Below are positions 6,860 to 15,959 of a stretch of DNA of 64,000 nucleotides, piece after piece (the stretch's first letter is position 1; each line of letters opens with the position of its first letter). The position numbers and the translations under genes are program-made. Below the pieces are notes generated by a model. The model did not search any database and was not told the origin of the DNA. It was given only the letters and a program-made list of their open reading frames with translations. The stretch comes from Rhodanobacter sp. ANJX3 (GTDB taxonomy: Bacteria; Pseudomonadota; Gammaproteobacteria; Xanthomonadales; Rhodanobacteraceae), in NCBI RefSeq assembly GCF_014200755.1, contig NZ_JACHCM010000003.1, positions 124,001 through 188,000 on the forward strand, in the 5' to 3' direction.

Positions 6860-7759
6860 TTAGCTCAACCTAACTCGCCGCAACGACCGCGCCAGGCTGG
6901 CCAGCGCAAGCAGCCGCGCAATGCGCATCCAACCCAGAGCCACCACTATCAGCTGACTGAGCAGCAGCGCCGTGAGAAATCCCGCGGCGCCCGCCGCCGT
7001 GACGTGAATGCGTCCCACGCCGGCGGCTGCTGCAATCACAAAGCCGACGGCGCTCACCAGCAGATAAAACAATACGGTGCGAAAAAATCGGCGCAGCAGC
7101 TGATTGATGCCGCGGCCGAGGGCTCGAGTCGCGGAGCGCAACGTGGTATCCGCAATGAACGCGGCACGAGCGGACTCCACGATGCATTGGGCCAGCACAA
7201 AGGCCGCCAGCAGGGAGCCGTGCGCCATATGCGCCCAGAGATCGGCCTGCGATTGCAGCACGGCCTTATCGGCATGATCGTCGGCCAAATGCGCTCCCAG
7301 CGTCGCCACGCCGACCACGGCCAGATACGGCAGCAGCGACCACAGCATCAGGCGGAACATGCGGCCGTACTCGACCAGTCCACACTGCAGCAGTCCGGCA
7401 AAACCCAAGGTCCGGCCGGCTCGACCGCTGCCGATGATCATGCCGTCGAGAAAGGGCGACATGGCCAACGTGATCGCCAGCCCGAGTATCGCCGTACCGC
7501 CAAGCCAGTCCACGTTCTCACTCAGGGCGAAACCGACATCTCCAAACATCATCGCGTCGACATGCTGCGCCCAGGCGGCGGCGTGAACCGAGTGATCCAG
7601 CAGGCCGGCAAGCACGCGCCAGAACGGCAGCGCCACCACCGTGGCAGGGATCAGCATGATCAGCAGCCACAGCAGAAGCAGCCGCCACTGCAGCGCGGTG
7701 AGCATGGCGGAAATCAGTGCGCCGAATCCCGGCCGGCGAGCCGAGGTGACCGCCATCAC
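6860..7759 (-). CDS. Polytopic inner-membrane protein, partner of the M1 peptidase
   Basis: 299 residues with about six hydrophobic segments (approximately residues 22-45, 86-103, 137-155, 180-197, 222-243, 250-275). It follows the M1 peptidase gene on the same strand with a 4-base start/stop overlap, so the pair is translationally coupled. No catalytic motif is visible and I do not recognise a named family. By position it could anchor or assist the exported peptidase, which is inference. The N-terminus MMAVTSARRPGFGAL lacks a cleavable signal. Confidence 0.75.
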   Translation of the reverse strand: MMAVTSARRPGFGALISAMLTALQWRLLLLWLLIMLIPATVVALPFWRVLAGLLDHSVHAAAWAQHVDAMMFGDVGFALSENVDWLGGTAILGLAITLAMSPFLDGMIIGSGRAGRTLGFAGLLQCGLVEYGRMFRLMLWSLLPYLAVVGVATLGAHLADDHADKAVLQSQADLWAHMAHGSLLAAFVLAQCIVESARAAFIADTTLRSATRALGRGINQLLRRFFRTVLFYLLVSAVGFVIAAAAGVGRIHVTAAGAAGFLTALLLSQLIVVALGWMRIARLLALASLARSLRRVRLS

Positions 7760-10020
7760 AGCGTCACCAGCGCGGCGTAGAACGCTTCGAGCGCTGCCGC
7801 AAAATCAGCCGTCCAGCGGCGCGAAGCGGCGCCGTTGGGCTTGGTCGTCAGGCTGTCGTTGAGTTTATTCGCGTCCAGATACGCCAGCTGCGGCGGATCG
7901 AGTTCGGCCGACACGGCCTTGGCCGTTTTCACGAAATCGAAGCGCGCCCAGCGGCGACCGTCGTCCCAGCGCACGTCCTGATGCGTACCGTCGGCAAACG
8001 TGACGCGAAGTAGCTGCGGCACAGACGCGCCATCGCGAAACACCGTTACCGTGCTGCGCCAGGGAAACGGCCCCTCGTCGTCGAATGTCGGCTTGGGATG
8101 CGCTTTATCCCACGCCTCACGCCGTGTCTTGATCTGCTTGTCCAGCGCATTCTGATCGCTCTCGACCGGCTTGCCGTTGGTCGTGACGACGCCGGCATTG
8201 GGCAGCACCTCGGCCACGTCGATATCGGTGATGCTGTCGTCGATATGCGCCGTGCCATAAACGTACTGATCGAAGATGGCATTGACGTCTTTCGCGTCGC
8301 CGGATCCATCGATCAGCGCCGCGCGCAGATCGGCTGCCGACGGATGGCGAAAGCGCCAGCGCTGGTAATACAGGCGCATGGCGCGCTCCATGACGCTCTT
8401 GCCCAGGCGCTCTTCCAGATCGTGCATCACCGTAGCGGTCCGCGAATACACCGTGCCGTAGCTGTTGCTGGAAAGACGATCCCAGCTGTTCTGGGACAAG
8501 GGATCGGCCGGCTGCTTCAGGTCTGCGGCCGTGCGGTCGAGCATGAAACCGCTCATGGTCGGCGCCACGCCCAGACGCTTCATCAACGGCGTCGCCAGCA
8601 CCACGTCTTCATTGCGCTCGCGCATCATGCGGTCGTCCCAGTATTCGTTCATGCCTTCGTCGAGCATCGGCTCTTCGAATTCGTTGGAGGCGAGCAGACC
8701 GTAGAAATAACCGTGGCCGAATTCGTGGATGTTGACGAAGTCGCTCATGTATTCGTTGAGCGTGCCGGGCACGATTTCCTGATAGCCGTCCGAGGTGAAA
8801 AAAGTCGGATATTCCATGCCGCCCGCTTCGCTGGCGTTGTACGACGGCACCACGGCGGTGATCGTCTCGTACGGATACGCGCCCAGCGTCGTCGAAAAAT
8901 AGCCGAGCGAATCGATCGTCGCTTTCAGCGTCGGGGCCGCGGTGGCCGCGTACTGTGCCGGATAGATCACGCGCACCGCCACCTTGGGACTGCCCGGCCC
9001 TTGCCACGAGCCGTCCAGCGTCTTGTAATCCTTTGCGGCCACCCAGGCGAAATCGTGCACGTCGCCCTGCATGAAGTGATACGTCGTCTTGCCTTGCGCC
9101 TGCGTCGGCTGGCCCTGGAGCTTGCCGACGGCGCCGACGGTGTAGTCGCTCGGCGCTGTCAGATGAACGTCGAAGCTGCCGAAGTCGGCGTAGAACTCGC
9201 TGTTGAAGTGGAATTCGTGCACGTTCCAGCGCGGTGCCGCGGCGCCGCGCTCGCCGGCCAGCTCGAGCACGCCGATCTTCGGAAACCACTGGCCGACCAG
9301 GTTGAAATCGCCCCACCAGCCGGTGCGCTCGACTACGCGAGGCAGCTGGCTGAGAAAATCGATGTCCAGCGTCAGCGTGCCGCCCGCTGGAACCGGCTGG
9401 GCCAGGTCAATGCACGCCACGCTCTGATCGGTCGCCGGGCCGCCGTCCGGCTGCACGTAGTGCCAGGCCAGCGCGGCGGAACCCTGCTTCACCTGCTTGA
9501 GGTCGATCCAGCCCCACTGGCCTTTTTCCAGCGACGCCGCGCCGCGCGACTGGCCGTGCGCCGTCAACACCTTGCGCTCGGTAAACCAGGTGCTGCCGTT
9601 GTTCTTGAAACCGTTGAGATACAGATGAAAGTAGACCCGACTCACCGCGCGATCGCTGCGATTGCGCCAGGTCATGTGCTCGCTGGCGGTCACCGCGTGC
9701 TTCGCCGCGTCCAGATCGGCGTTGATCCGATAGCTCACCACACGGTCCGACAGCGTGGTTTCCTTGCCGGTGCGCTCGCCGCCCCAGGCGTTTGCGGCGC
9801 TGGGCGTGCTGGGTCCCGCGGCATGGGCCGATGCAAACGGAATATCGGCCGATTCAGATTCAGCCTGCTTGAGTGTGGCCGCGTTGGGCGCAGCCGACGC
9901 CGGGTTGGCGACGGACGCCACGGCGGCGATGGATTCAGCATGGGCCTTACTGCCCGGGACGCCTGCGCCGGCAATGACCCACGCGCACACCATCATCGAA
10001 CCCACTGCGGCTGATCGCAT
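7756..10020 (-). CDS. Exported M1-family (aminopeptidase N-like) zinc metallopeptidase
   Basis: 754 residues from ATG 10020, which has a good GGGGAG ribosome-binding site nine bases upstream; an in-frame GTG at 10059 is less likely. A signal peptide covers about residues 1-28 (MRSAAVGSMMVCAWVIAGAG). The gluzincin motif HEFGH begins near residue 432 (first His codon 8725-8727), followed after 18 residues by the third zinc ligand in DEGMNEY, the HExxH-X18-E arrangement of clan MA/M1. The usual GAMEN exopeptidase motif is replaced by EAGGMEYP. Expected to cleave peptides in the periplasm. Coupled to the downstream membrane-protein gene and divergent from the two-component operon. Confidence 0.92.
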   Translation of the reverse strand: MRSAAVGSMMVCAWVIAGAGVPGSKAHAESIAAVASVANPASAAPNAATLKQAESESADIPFASAHAAGPSTPSAANAWGGERTGKETTLSDRVVSYRINADLDAAKHAVTASEHMTWRNRSDRAVSRVYFHLYLNGFKNNGSTWFTERKVLTAHGQSRGAASLEKGQWGWIDLKQVKQGSAALAWHYVQPDGGPATDQSVACIDLAQPVPAGGTLTLDIDFLSQLPRVVERTGWWGDFNLVGQWFPKIGVLELAGERGAAAPRWNVHEFHFNSEFYADFGSFDVHLTAPSDYTVGAVGKLQGQPTQAQGKTTYHFMQGDVHDFAWVAAKDYKTLDGSWQGPGSPKVAVRVIYPAQYAATAAPTLKATIDSLGYFSTTLGAYPYETITAVVPSYNASEAGGMEYPTFFTSDGYQEIVPGTLNEYMSDFVNIHEFGHGYFYGLLASNEFEEPMLDEGMNEYWDDRMMRERNEDVVLATPLMKRLGVAPTMSGFMLDRTAADLKQPADPLSQNSWDRLSSNSYGTVYSRTATVMHDLEERLGKSVMERAMRLYYQRWRFRHPSAADLRAALIDGSGDAKDVNAIFDQYVYGTAHIDDSITDIDVAEVLPNAGVVTTNGKPVESDQNALDKQIKTRREAWDKAHPKPTFDDEGPFPWRSTVTVFRDGASVPQLLRVTFADGTHQDVRWDDGRRWARFDFVKTAKAVSAELDPPQLAYLDANKLNDSLTTKPNGAASRRWTADFAAALEAFYAALVTL

Positions 10021-10299
10021 CGCTTTCGTGCTCCCCTTGACCCCTGACGCAGTGTGCACACAACACGATGCTGTCGCATAGACCAGAGGTCATGCTGAAG
10101 AAAGGCTCATAACCGTGCCGATCACCGACCGATGCTGCCGCGCGCTGAAACCGCCGCGTATACGTCTTGTCTGATGGGGGATAAAATGGGAATTCGATCT
10201 CTCCTATTCATGGAAAGTCGGGACGATAAGGCGACCAGGCGCCGAGTGTCTCACTGCAGCCAGCCGCATCTCCCGTCCGGCCAACCACAAGGGTTCATC

Positions 10300-10989
10300 A
10301 TGCGCATTCTGCTTGCCGAGGACGATCCATCCATCGCCGAAGGCATCTGCAGTTCGCTGCGCCAAGGCGGCCATGCGGTGGACCACGTCGCCAGTGGCAG
10401 CCTGGCCGACACCGCGCTGCGCGATCACGAGTACGACCTGCTGGTGCTGGATCTCGGCCTGCCCCAGCTCGATGGCACCGAGGTGCTGAAGCGCCTGCGC
10501 AGCCGCGGTGCCGGCATGCCGGTGCTGGTAGTCACGGCGCGTGACGGTTTGCCCGAACGCATCCGCGTGCTCGACCTGGGCGCCGACGATTACCTGGTGA
10601 AACCGTTCGCGTTGTCCGAGTTCGAGGCACGCGTGCGTGCGCTGCTGCGCCGGGCCAGCAGCCGCGGCGTACCCGAACTGCAGCTCGGACGACTGCGTCT
10701 GGACCTGCCCGGCCACCGCGCCTGGATCGACGAAACCGCGCTCGAACTCACCGCGCGCGAGTTCGGCTTGCTCGAAGCGCTGGCGCTGCGACCCGATCGC
10801 GTGACCAGCCGTGCGCAGCTGATCGAAGCACTGTGCGACTGGGATCAGGAGCTGACCGACAACGGCCTCGATATCGCCATCCACCGCCTGCGCCGCAAGC
10901 TGCACGGCAGCGGCACGGGCGTTCGTACCATCCGTGGGCTGGGTTACCTGCTGGAAGAAGCCGAAGCAGCCGACGGCGACCTCGAATGA
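10300..10989 (+). CDS. OmpR/PhoB-family response regulator (QseB/PmrA-like)
   Basis: 229 residues starting at ATG 10300; an upstream in-frame extension to 10132 is not needed because receiver domains begin exactly at MRILLAEDD. Receiver: acidic pair D8/D9, phospho-acceptor D51 (LVLDLGLP), conserved Thr in VTARDG and Lys in YLVKPF. The C-terminal Trans_reg_C winged helix contains LTAREFGLLEAL and the VRTIRGLGYLLEEA end. The stop overlaps the kinase start (ATGA), so both are made together. Probable targets are the adjacent exporter operon or the divergent peptidase, judged from position. Confidence 0.93.
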   Translation: MRILLAEDDPSIAEGICSSLRQGGHAVDHVASGSLADTALRDHEYDLLVLDLGLPQLDGTEVLKRLRSRGAGMPVLVVTARDGLPERIRVLDLGADDYLVKPFALSEFEARVRALLRRASSRGVPELQLGRLRLDLPGHRAWIDETALELTAREFGLLEALALRPDRVTSRAQLIEALCDWDQELTDNGLDIAIHRLRRKLHGSGTGVRTIRGLGYLLEEAEAADGDLE

Positions 10990-12395
10990 GTGCACCGCGC
11001 GTCGTGCGCCTGCGCCCGAGCCTCCGGCGCCGGCTACTGATATTTCTGCTGATTCCGATGGCGGCGCTGCTGCTGCTCGATGCCCTGCTGACATACGGCG
11101 TGGCGCTGTCCTATGCCAATCGCGTGCACGATCACGACCTCAGCGACGACGCGTTGACGTTGGCGACCATGCTCAGCAACGATGCGCTGGGCGGCGAGCT
11201 GACTCCGCAGGCGAAATTTTTGCTCGAATACGATCCGGACAGCCGCGGCTATTTCAACGTGCGCAGCGAAAAGCGCGGCGTACTCGCCGGCAGCGGACGG
11301 CTGCAGGCACCGGCGCTGACCCTGGCATTCAATGCCAAACCCGTGCTTTACAACACCCGCCTGGACAATCACGAACTGCGCGCAGCCACCATCCAGCGAG
11401 TGTCGCTGAAAGATCCCAGCGACACGCTGACCATCACCGTGGCCGAGACCTTCCGCGACCGCCATCAGCAGGCGCGCGAAATTTTGCTGTTGGCAACCGT
11501 CATGCAGACGCTGCTGATACTCAGCGTGCTGTCGCTGGTCTGGTTCGGCGTCAACCACGGTCTGCGCGTGCTCAATCCCCTGACCGAGCGACTGGCACGG
11601 CGTTCGCACGAACTGACGCCGATCGGCGGCGCCGACGTGCCGCAGGAAATCCTGCCGCTCACGCGCACCATCGATGCACTGTTCGCGCGCTTGCGCAGCA
11701 TGCTCGCGCTGCACGATCGCTTCATCGCGGATGCCGCGCACCAGCTGCGTACGCCGCTGGCCGGACTCAGCCTGCACGTCGACCGCGCGCTGGCCGATTC
11801 ACGCCCCGAGACGATGGCCGACGCGCTGTCGCACATCCATCGGCTGACCCAGCGCGCCGCGCGCACCTCGTCGCAGCTGCTGGCGCTGACCCGCGCGCAG
11901 GCATCGCCAGTGGATACGATGGACAACGCCCTGCTCGACCTGACCCGGCTGATTCCCGAAGCGGTGGCGCTGCGCGTGCACGAAGCGCTCGGCGCCGGCA
12001 TCGACCTGGGTTACCAGGCGCCCGCACGACAGCAACAGCTTTACATCGATGGCGATGTCGCCAGCCTGCAGGATCTGCTGGACAATCTGATCGACAACGC
12101 CATCCGCTACGCCGGGCGCGGCAGTACGGTCACCGTCAGCCTGCGAGGGCAGCCCGACGGCGGCTCCCGCCTCAGCGTAGAGGACGATGGCCCCGGCGTA
12201 CCGCCGGAGTTGCTGCCGCGCCTGAGCGAGCGCTTCTTCCGCGCACCGGGCAGCAGCGAGGAAGGCAGCGGTCTGGGGCTGGCCATCGTTCAGCGTATTG
12301 CGGAACGGCATCACGCCGAAGTGGTCTACCGGCTGGGCGACAAGCGCGGCCTGATCGTCGACGTACGGTTTCCGCCGGCTGCTAAGCGGGATTAA
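10986..12395 (+). CDS. Sensor histidine kinase, QseC-like
   Basis: 469 residues from ATG 10986, four bases inside the regulator gene. Two membrane helices (about residues 17-38 and 165-187) bracket a periplasmic 2CSK_N-type sensor domain of about 125 residues. A HAMP-like linker (NHGLRVLNPLTERL) leads to the HisKA domain with phospho-acceptor H252 in DAAHQLRTPLAGL. The catalytic domain has N box DNLIDNAIRYA, G1 box VEDDGPGVP and G2 box GSGLGLAIV. All functional motifs are intact. The cognate regulator is the gene immediately upstream. Confidence 0.93.
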   Translation: MSAPRVVRLRPSLRRRLLIFLLIPMAALLLLDALLTYGVALSYANRVHDHDLSDDALTLATMLSNDALGGELTPQAKFLLEYDPDSRGYFNVRSEKRGVLAGSGRLQAPALTLAFNAKPVLYNTRLDNHELRAATIQRVSLKDPSDTLTITVAETFRDRHQQAREILLLATVMQTLLILSVLSLVWFGVNHGLRVLNPLTERLARRSHELTPIGGADVPQEILPLTRTIDALFARLRSMLALHDRFIADAAHQLRTPLAGLSLHVDRALADSRPETMADALSHIHRLTQRAARTSSQLLALTRAQASPVDTMDNALLDLTRLIPEAVALRVHEALGAGIDLGYQAPARQQQLYIDGDVASLQDLLDNLIDNAIRYAGRGSTVTVSLRGQPDGGSRLSVEDDGPGVPPELLPRLSERFFRAPGSSEEGSGLGLAIVQRIAERHHAEVVYRLGDKRGLIVDVRFPPAAKRD

Positions 12396-12605
12396 AGCAA
12401 ACCGTAATAGTTTGAACGACGTTCACGGCGCGCATGCAGCTGCACGCGATCTGACCGCTACGCCCGCTTGAGGTATCGCGCGAGTCGTCCAGCCCTCACA
12501 ATATGTCGATACCATCGCGGCGACTTCGGCCATGACTATCCCGGATATCTCAATGCACCAACGTCGGGCTCGTGCCGTCAGCTCACGTATCGAAAACCGC
12601 CGCGC

Positions 12606-14060
12606 ATGCTGAATCGCGCAACCCTCGTTCGTCTGCTCTGCAGCGCCATGGTCGGCGCGGTGGCAGGCTGTGCCTCGCCCGTGCCCAAGCTGGCCGCGCC
12701 GCTGCCCGCGCAGTGGCAACATGCGCTGGCGGCCGATCCGGCCAAACCCAGCGATCTGCAGGGCTGGTGGCATGCGTTCAACGATCCGCAGCTCGACGCT
12801 CTGGTCGATCGCGCGTTGGCCAACAATCTCGACGTCGCCCAGGCGGTCGAGCGCATGCTCGCCACCCGCGCCATTCATACCCGCGCGAACTACAAATACC
12901 TGCCCACCCTGAGCGGGCGCACCGACGACGCGATCGACCCAAACGCCCATGCTTCCTACTTCGTCGCCGGGTTCGACGCCAACTGGGAATTCGGGTTATT
13001 CGGTCGGCGCGAAGGCACCCGGCGCGAGGTGCAGGGCGCGATGGACGCCAGCGTGGCCGATCTGCGCAGCGCCCAGGTGTCGCTGGTGGCCGAGGTGGTG
13101 CGCGACTGGATCGCGCTGCGCACCGCCCAGCAGCAGGAACAGCTGCTTACGCAGATCAGCCAGGCGCACCAGCAGCATTGGGACCTTCTGAAGATACGCG
13201 AGCGACTGCAGCTGGTCGCGCCGAGCGAAGTGGATCAGGCGCAGGCGCTGGCGGCGCAGGCCGACGCGGCGCTGGCCGCTCCGCGGCAGGCGATCAACGA
13301 GAGCGCGCAGCAGCTGGCCGTACTGGTCGGACAGAATCACCCCGATTCCGCGTGGCTGACGCCCGGCAGACAGCCGGATATCGGTTCGTTCGAGCTGAGC
13401 GCTGCGCCGGTCGATCTGCTTCGCACGCGTCCGGAGATTGCCCGAGCCGAAGCCGACGTGCTGCGCAGCGCCGGCGAACTCGCGCTGACGCACGCCGACG
13501 AGTATCCGCAGGTAAGCCTCGGCGCGTCGCTGGTCTGGGCCGTGAATATCGCCGACGACGACAACCATACGAAAACCCCGGGCGGCATTTTTTCGCTCGG
13601 TCCCATTCTGAATATCCCGCTGTTCGACTGGGGCGTTCGCGTTGCTGCAACGCACGCCAAGAACCACCAGCTGCAGGCCAGCGTGCAGGCGTATCGGCAA
13701 TCGGTGCTGCAAGGCATCGCCGAGGTGGAAACCGCACTCGGCTCATTGCAACAGCAGCAGCAGCGCGAGGTCCAGAGCGCGATTGCGTGGCAGTCCCTGC
13801 AGCGCGTCGATCGCGCCGTGCAAAGCCGCGTCCGGCTGAAGCTGACCAGCCCGCTGGACCGCATCCAAAGCCAGATCGCCGTGGATCAGGCCAATGCCGA
13901 ACTCATCGACGCCCGCGCGCAGCACAGCCTGGCCTACGTCGCCTTGTTCAAGGCGCTGGGCGGCGCCCCGCTGCCAACCGCGGCGCAGCTGGGATCGGCC
14001 GCGCCGAAAACCACGAGCTCGGCCGGCGCTGCGACCACTGATAAAGAGACGCTACGCTGA
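12606..14060 (+). CDS. TolC/NodT-like outer-membrane efflux lipoprotein
   Basis: 484 residues from ATG 12606. Lipoprotein signal with cleavage before C22 (GAVAGC), followed by two OEP repeats: a DPQLDALVDRALANNLDVAQA-type start and a second near RTRPEIARAEADVLRSAGELAL, as in OprM/NodT proteins. Long Q/A-rich coiled-coil helices match the periplasmic tunnel. The stop overlaps the ATG of the FtsX-like permease by one base, placing the outer-membrane channel in the same operon as its inner-membrane ABC partner, an arrangement that argues for a dedicated tripartite exporter. Confidence 0.9.
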   Translation: MLNRATLVRLLCSAMVGAVAGCASPVPKLAAPLPAQWQHALAADPAKPSDLQGWWHAFNDPQLDALVDRALANNLDVAQAVERMLATRAIHTRANYKYLPTLSGRTDDAIDPNAHASYFVAGFDANWEFGLFGRREGTRREVQGAMDASVADLRSAQVSLVAEVVRDWIALRTAQQQEQLLTQISQAHQQHWDLLKIRERLQLVAPSEVDQAQALAAQADAALAAPRQAINESAQQLAVLVGQNHPDSAWLTPGRQPDIGSFELSAAPVDLLRTRPEIARAEADVLRSAGELALTHADEYPQVSLGASLVWAVNIADDDNHTKTPGGIFSLGPILNIPLFDWGVRVAATHAKNHQLQASVQAYRQSVLQGIAEVETALGSLQQQQQREVQSAIAWQSLQRVDRAVQSRVRLKLTSPLDRIQSQIAVDQANAELIDARAQHSLAYVALFKALGGAPLPTAAQLGSAAPKTTSSAGAATTDKETLR

Positions 14061-15190
14061 TGGTCGCGCTGGCGCGCAAAACGCTGATCTACGAATGGCG
14101 CCGCTTTTTGCCCGCCATGCTGGCCGTGGGCTTCGCCGGGCTGCTGCAGCTGCTGCAGCTGGCGCTGGTGCTGGGCATCTTCGGCAGCACCAGCCTGTAC
14201 ATCACCGGCTCATCCGCCGATGTATGGATCGGCTACCCCGGTACGCAAAGCGTGGGCCAGGGCCGCTCCATCGATGGCGACGTGGAGTCGCGCATCCTGA
14301 TGGACCCGGCCGTCAAGCGTGTCGAGCCCTATATCTGGGTCGACGGCGACTGGCGCGGCACCAAGGAAACCGGCGGCGTGTCGGTGTTCGTCTCCGGCAT
14401 CGATACCAGCGCCGAAGGCCTGATGTTTTCCAGGGCGCTGCCGCTCGATCTGCGCGAGCGATTGAACGAGCCCGACTCGGTCGTGGTGGACCGCTCCGAT
14501 CTCGATCAGCTCGGCGTCGATATCGGTGGAACCGCTACCATCAACGGCCGCCAAGTGCGCGTGGTCGGCATCGGCAGCGGGCTGCGCGCGCTCGGCGGCG
14601 TCAATGTGCTGTGCTCTCTGGAGACCGCGCGCCATCTCGATAGCGACGCCGAAGACATCGGCCCGACCTATCTCGTCGCCAAACTGTACGACCCGACGCA
14701 AGCGAAAGCCGTCGCCATGCGGCTGCGCGGAGACAGTGCGTTCGGCCCCTACACCACGTGGAGCGCCGACCATTTCGCTCATATTTCCGTGCGCTACTGG
14801 ATGTTCGATACCGGCGCCGGTGCCGGCGTGCTGTTTCTGGCCGGCATCGTGTTTCTGGTCGGCGCGGTGATCACCAGCCAGACGCTGATCGCCGCGGTCA
14901 ATGGCTCGGTACGTGAATATGCGACGCTGAATGCGCTGGGTGTTGGCGTGGGCGCTCTGCGACGGGTGGTGCTCGAACAGGCCTTTTGGGTCGGTGCGCT
15001 GGGTTTGCTTGGAGCGAGTGTGCTGGGCGTCGCGCTGCTGCTGCTCGCGCGCGGCCAGAATGTGCCGGTGGTATTGAACCTGCCGGCGGCGCTGGGCTGC
15101 ATTGTGCTGGTGATGGGGCTGGCCGCGGTGTCCGGTCTGGCCGCCATGCGCAGCCTGCGCGCGGCCGATCCTGCGACGCTGTTGAGATAA
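14060..15190 (+). CDS. ABC transporter permease, FtsX/MacB-DevC type
   Basis: 376 residues. One N-terminal helix (about 17-42), a large periplasmic MacB_PCD-like domain (about 45-245), then three C-terminal helices (about 253-276, 305-328, 336-360) of the FtsX domain, ending RSLRAADPATLLR, the typical FtsX C-terminus. This is the DevC/MacB topology of type VII ABC systems, which couple cytoplasmic ATP hydrolysis to motion in the periplasm and push substrates through an adaptor and TolC-like channel. The ATPase is a separate gene starting four bases downstream of the stop. Confidence 0.9.
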   Translation: MVALARKTLIYEWRRFLPAMLAVGFAGLLQLLQLALVLGIFGSTSLYITGSSADVWIGYPGTQSVGQGRSIDGDVESRILMDPAVKRVEPYIWVDGDWRGTKETGGVSVFVSGIDTSAEGLMFSRALPLDLRERLNEPDSVVVDRSDLDQLGVDIGGTATINGRQVRVVGIGSGLRALGGVNVLCSLETARHLDSDAEDIGPTYLVAKLYDPTQAKAVAMRLRGDSAFGPYTTWSADHFAHISVRYWMFDTGAGAGVLFLAGIVFLVGAVITSQTLIAAVNGSVREYATLNALGVGVGALRRVVLEQAFWVGALGLLGASVLGVALLLLARGQNVPVVLNLPAALGCIVLVMGLAAVSGLAAMRSLRAADPATLLR

Positions 15191-15194
15191 GGCG

Positions 15195-15959
15195 ATGAAT
15201 CCCGCGATCCAAGCTCCCGCTGCCGCGCCCCATAAACTACCGACGGTTGCACTGCAGGCCGAGAACGTCAGCAAGGCGTTCGTTTCCGGCAAGCAGCGCA
15301 CGCAGGTGCTCGACGGCCTGTCGCTGCATATCAATGCCGCCGAACTCACGCTGATTTCCGGGCCGTCCGGCTGCGGCAAGAGCACCCTGCTGGCGGTGCT
15401 CAGCGGCCTGCAAAAACTCGACGGCGGCCGCGTGCTGGCCCTTGGCAGCGAGCTGGGTCAGCTCGATATGCGCGCGCTGGAGCACTTTCGCCTGCAGCAC
15501 ACCGGCTTCGTGTTTCAGGGCTTCAATCTGTTCCCGGCGCTGAACGCGTTCGAGCAGGTCGAGCTGCCGCTCAATCACATGGGCATGTCGCGCGACGAAG
15601 CCCGGCAGCGCGCGCGCGCGTCGCTGGAAGAAGTCGGCCTCTCGCACCGGATGAAGCTACGCCCCTCCGAACTGTCCGGCGGCGAAAAGCAGCGCGTGGC
15701 CATCGCGCGTGCGCTGGCGAAAGAGCCCGAGCTGCTGTTCGCCGATGAGCCGACCAGCGCGCTGGATGCCGCCAACGGGCAGATGATCATCGACATACTG
15801 CATCGCATCGCCCGCACGCACGGCACCACCGTGCTGTGCGTCAGCCACGATCCCCGTCTCGTCGTCCACGCCGATCGCGTGCTGGCGATGGAAGATGGCC
15901 GCATTCTCAGCGATCAGCGCAACCAAGCGCCGGTCAGCGCCAGCAAGGGAACCCCCTGA
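15195..15959 (+). CDS. ABC transporter ATPase, LolD/DevA/MacB-NBD type
   Basis: 254 residues. Walker A GPSGCGKST near residue 56, Q-loop VFQGFNLFPALN, signature LSGGEKQR, Walker B LLFADEPTSALD, H-loop in CVSHDPR. The LNAFEQVELPL segment following the Q-loop is characteristic of the LolD/MacB subfamily that pairs with FtsX-type permeases. It partners the permease encoded just upstream and overlaps the adaptor gene downstream (TGATG). Confidence 0.94.
   Translation: MNPAIQAPAAAPHKLPTVALQAENVSKAFVSGKQRTQVLDGLSLHINAAELTLISGPSGCGKSTLLAVLSGLQKLDGGRVLALGSELGQLDMRALEHFRLQHTGFVFQGFNLFPALNAFEQVELPLNHMGMSRDEARQRARASLEEVGLSHRMKLRPSELSGGEKQRVAIARALAKEPELLFADEPTSALDAANGQMIIDILHRIARTHGTTVLCVSHDPRLVVHADRVLAMEDGRILSDQRNQAPVSASKGTP

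Noticed and set aside
8098-10014. 638-codon plus-strand frame opposite the M1 peptidase
   Set aside because: Same antisense effect; the minus-strand product has an intact HExxH-X18-E motif and a signal peptide.
10132-10299. N-terminal extension of the response regulator
   Set aside because: Receiver domains begin at MRILLAEDD; the extra 56 residues have no conserved sequence and include the leader region.
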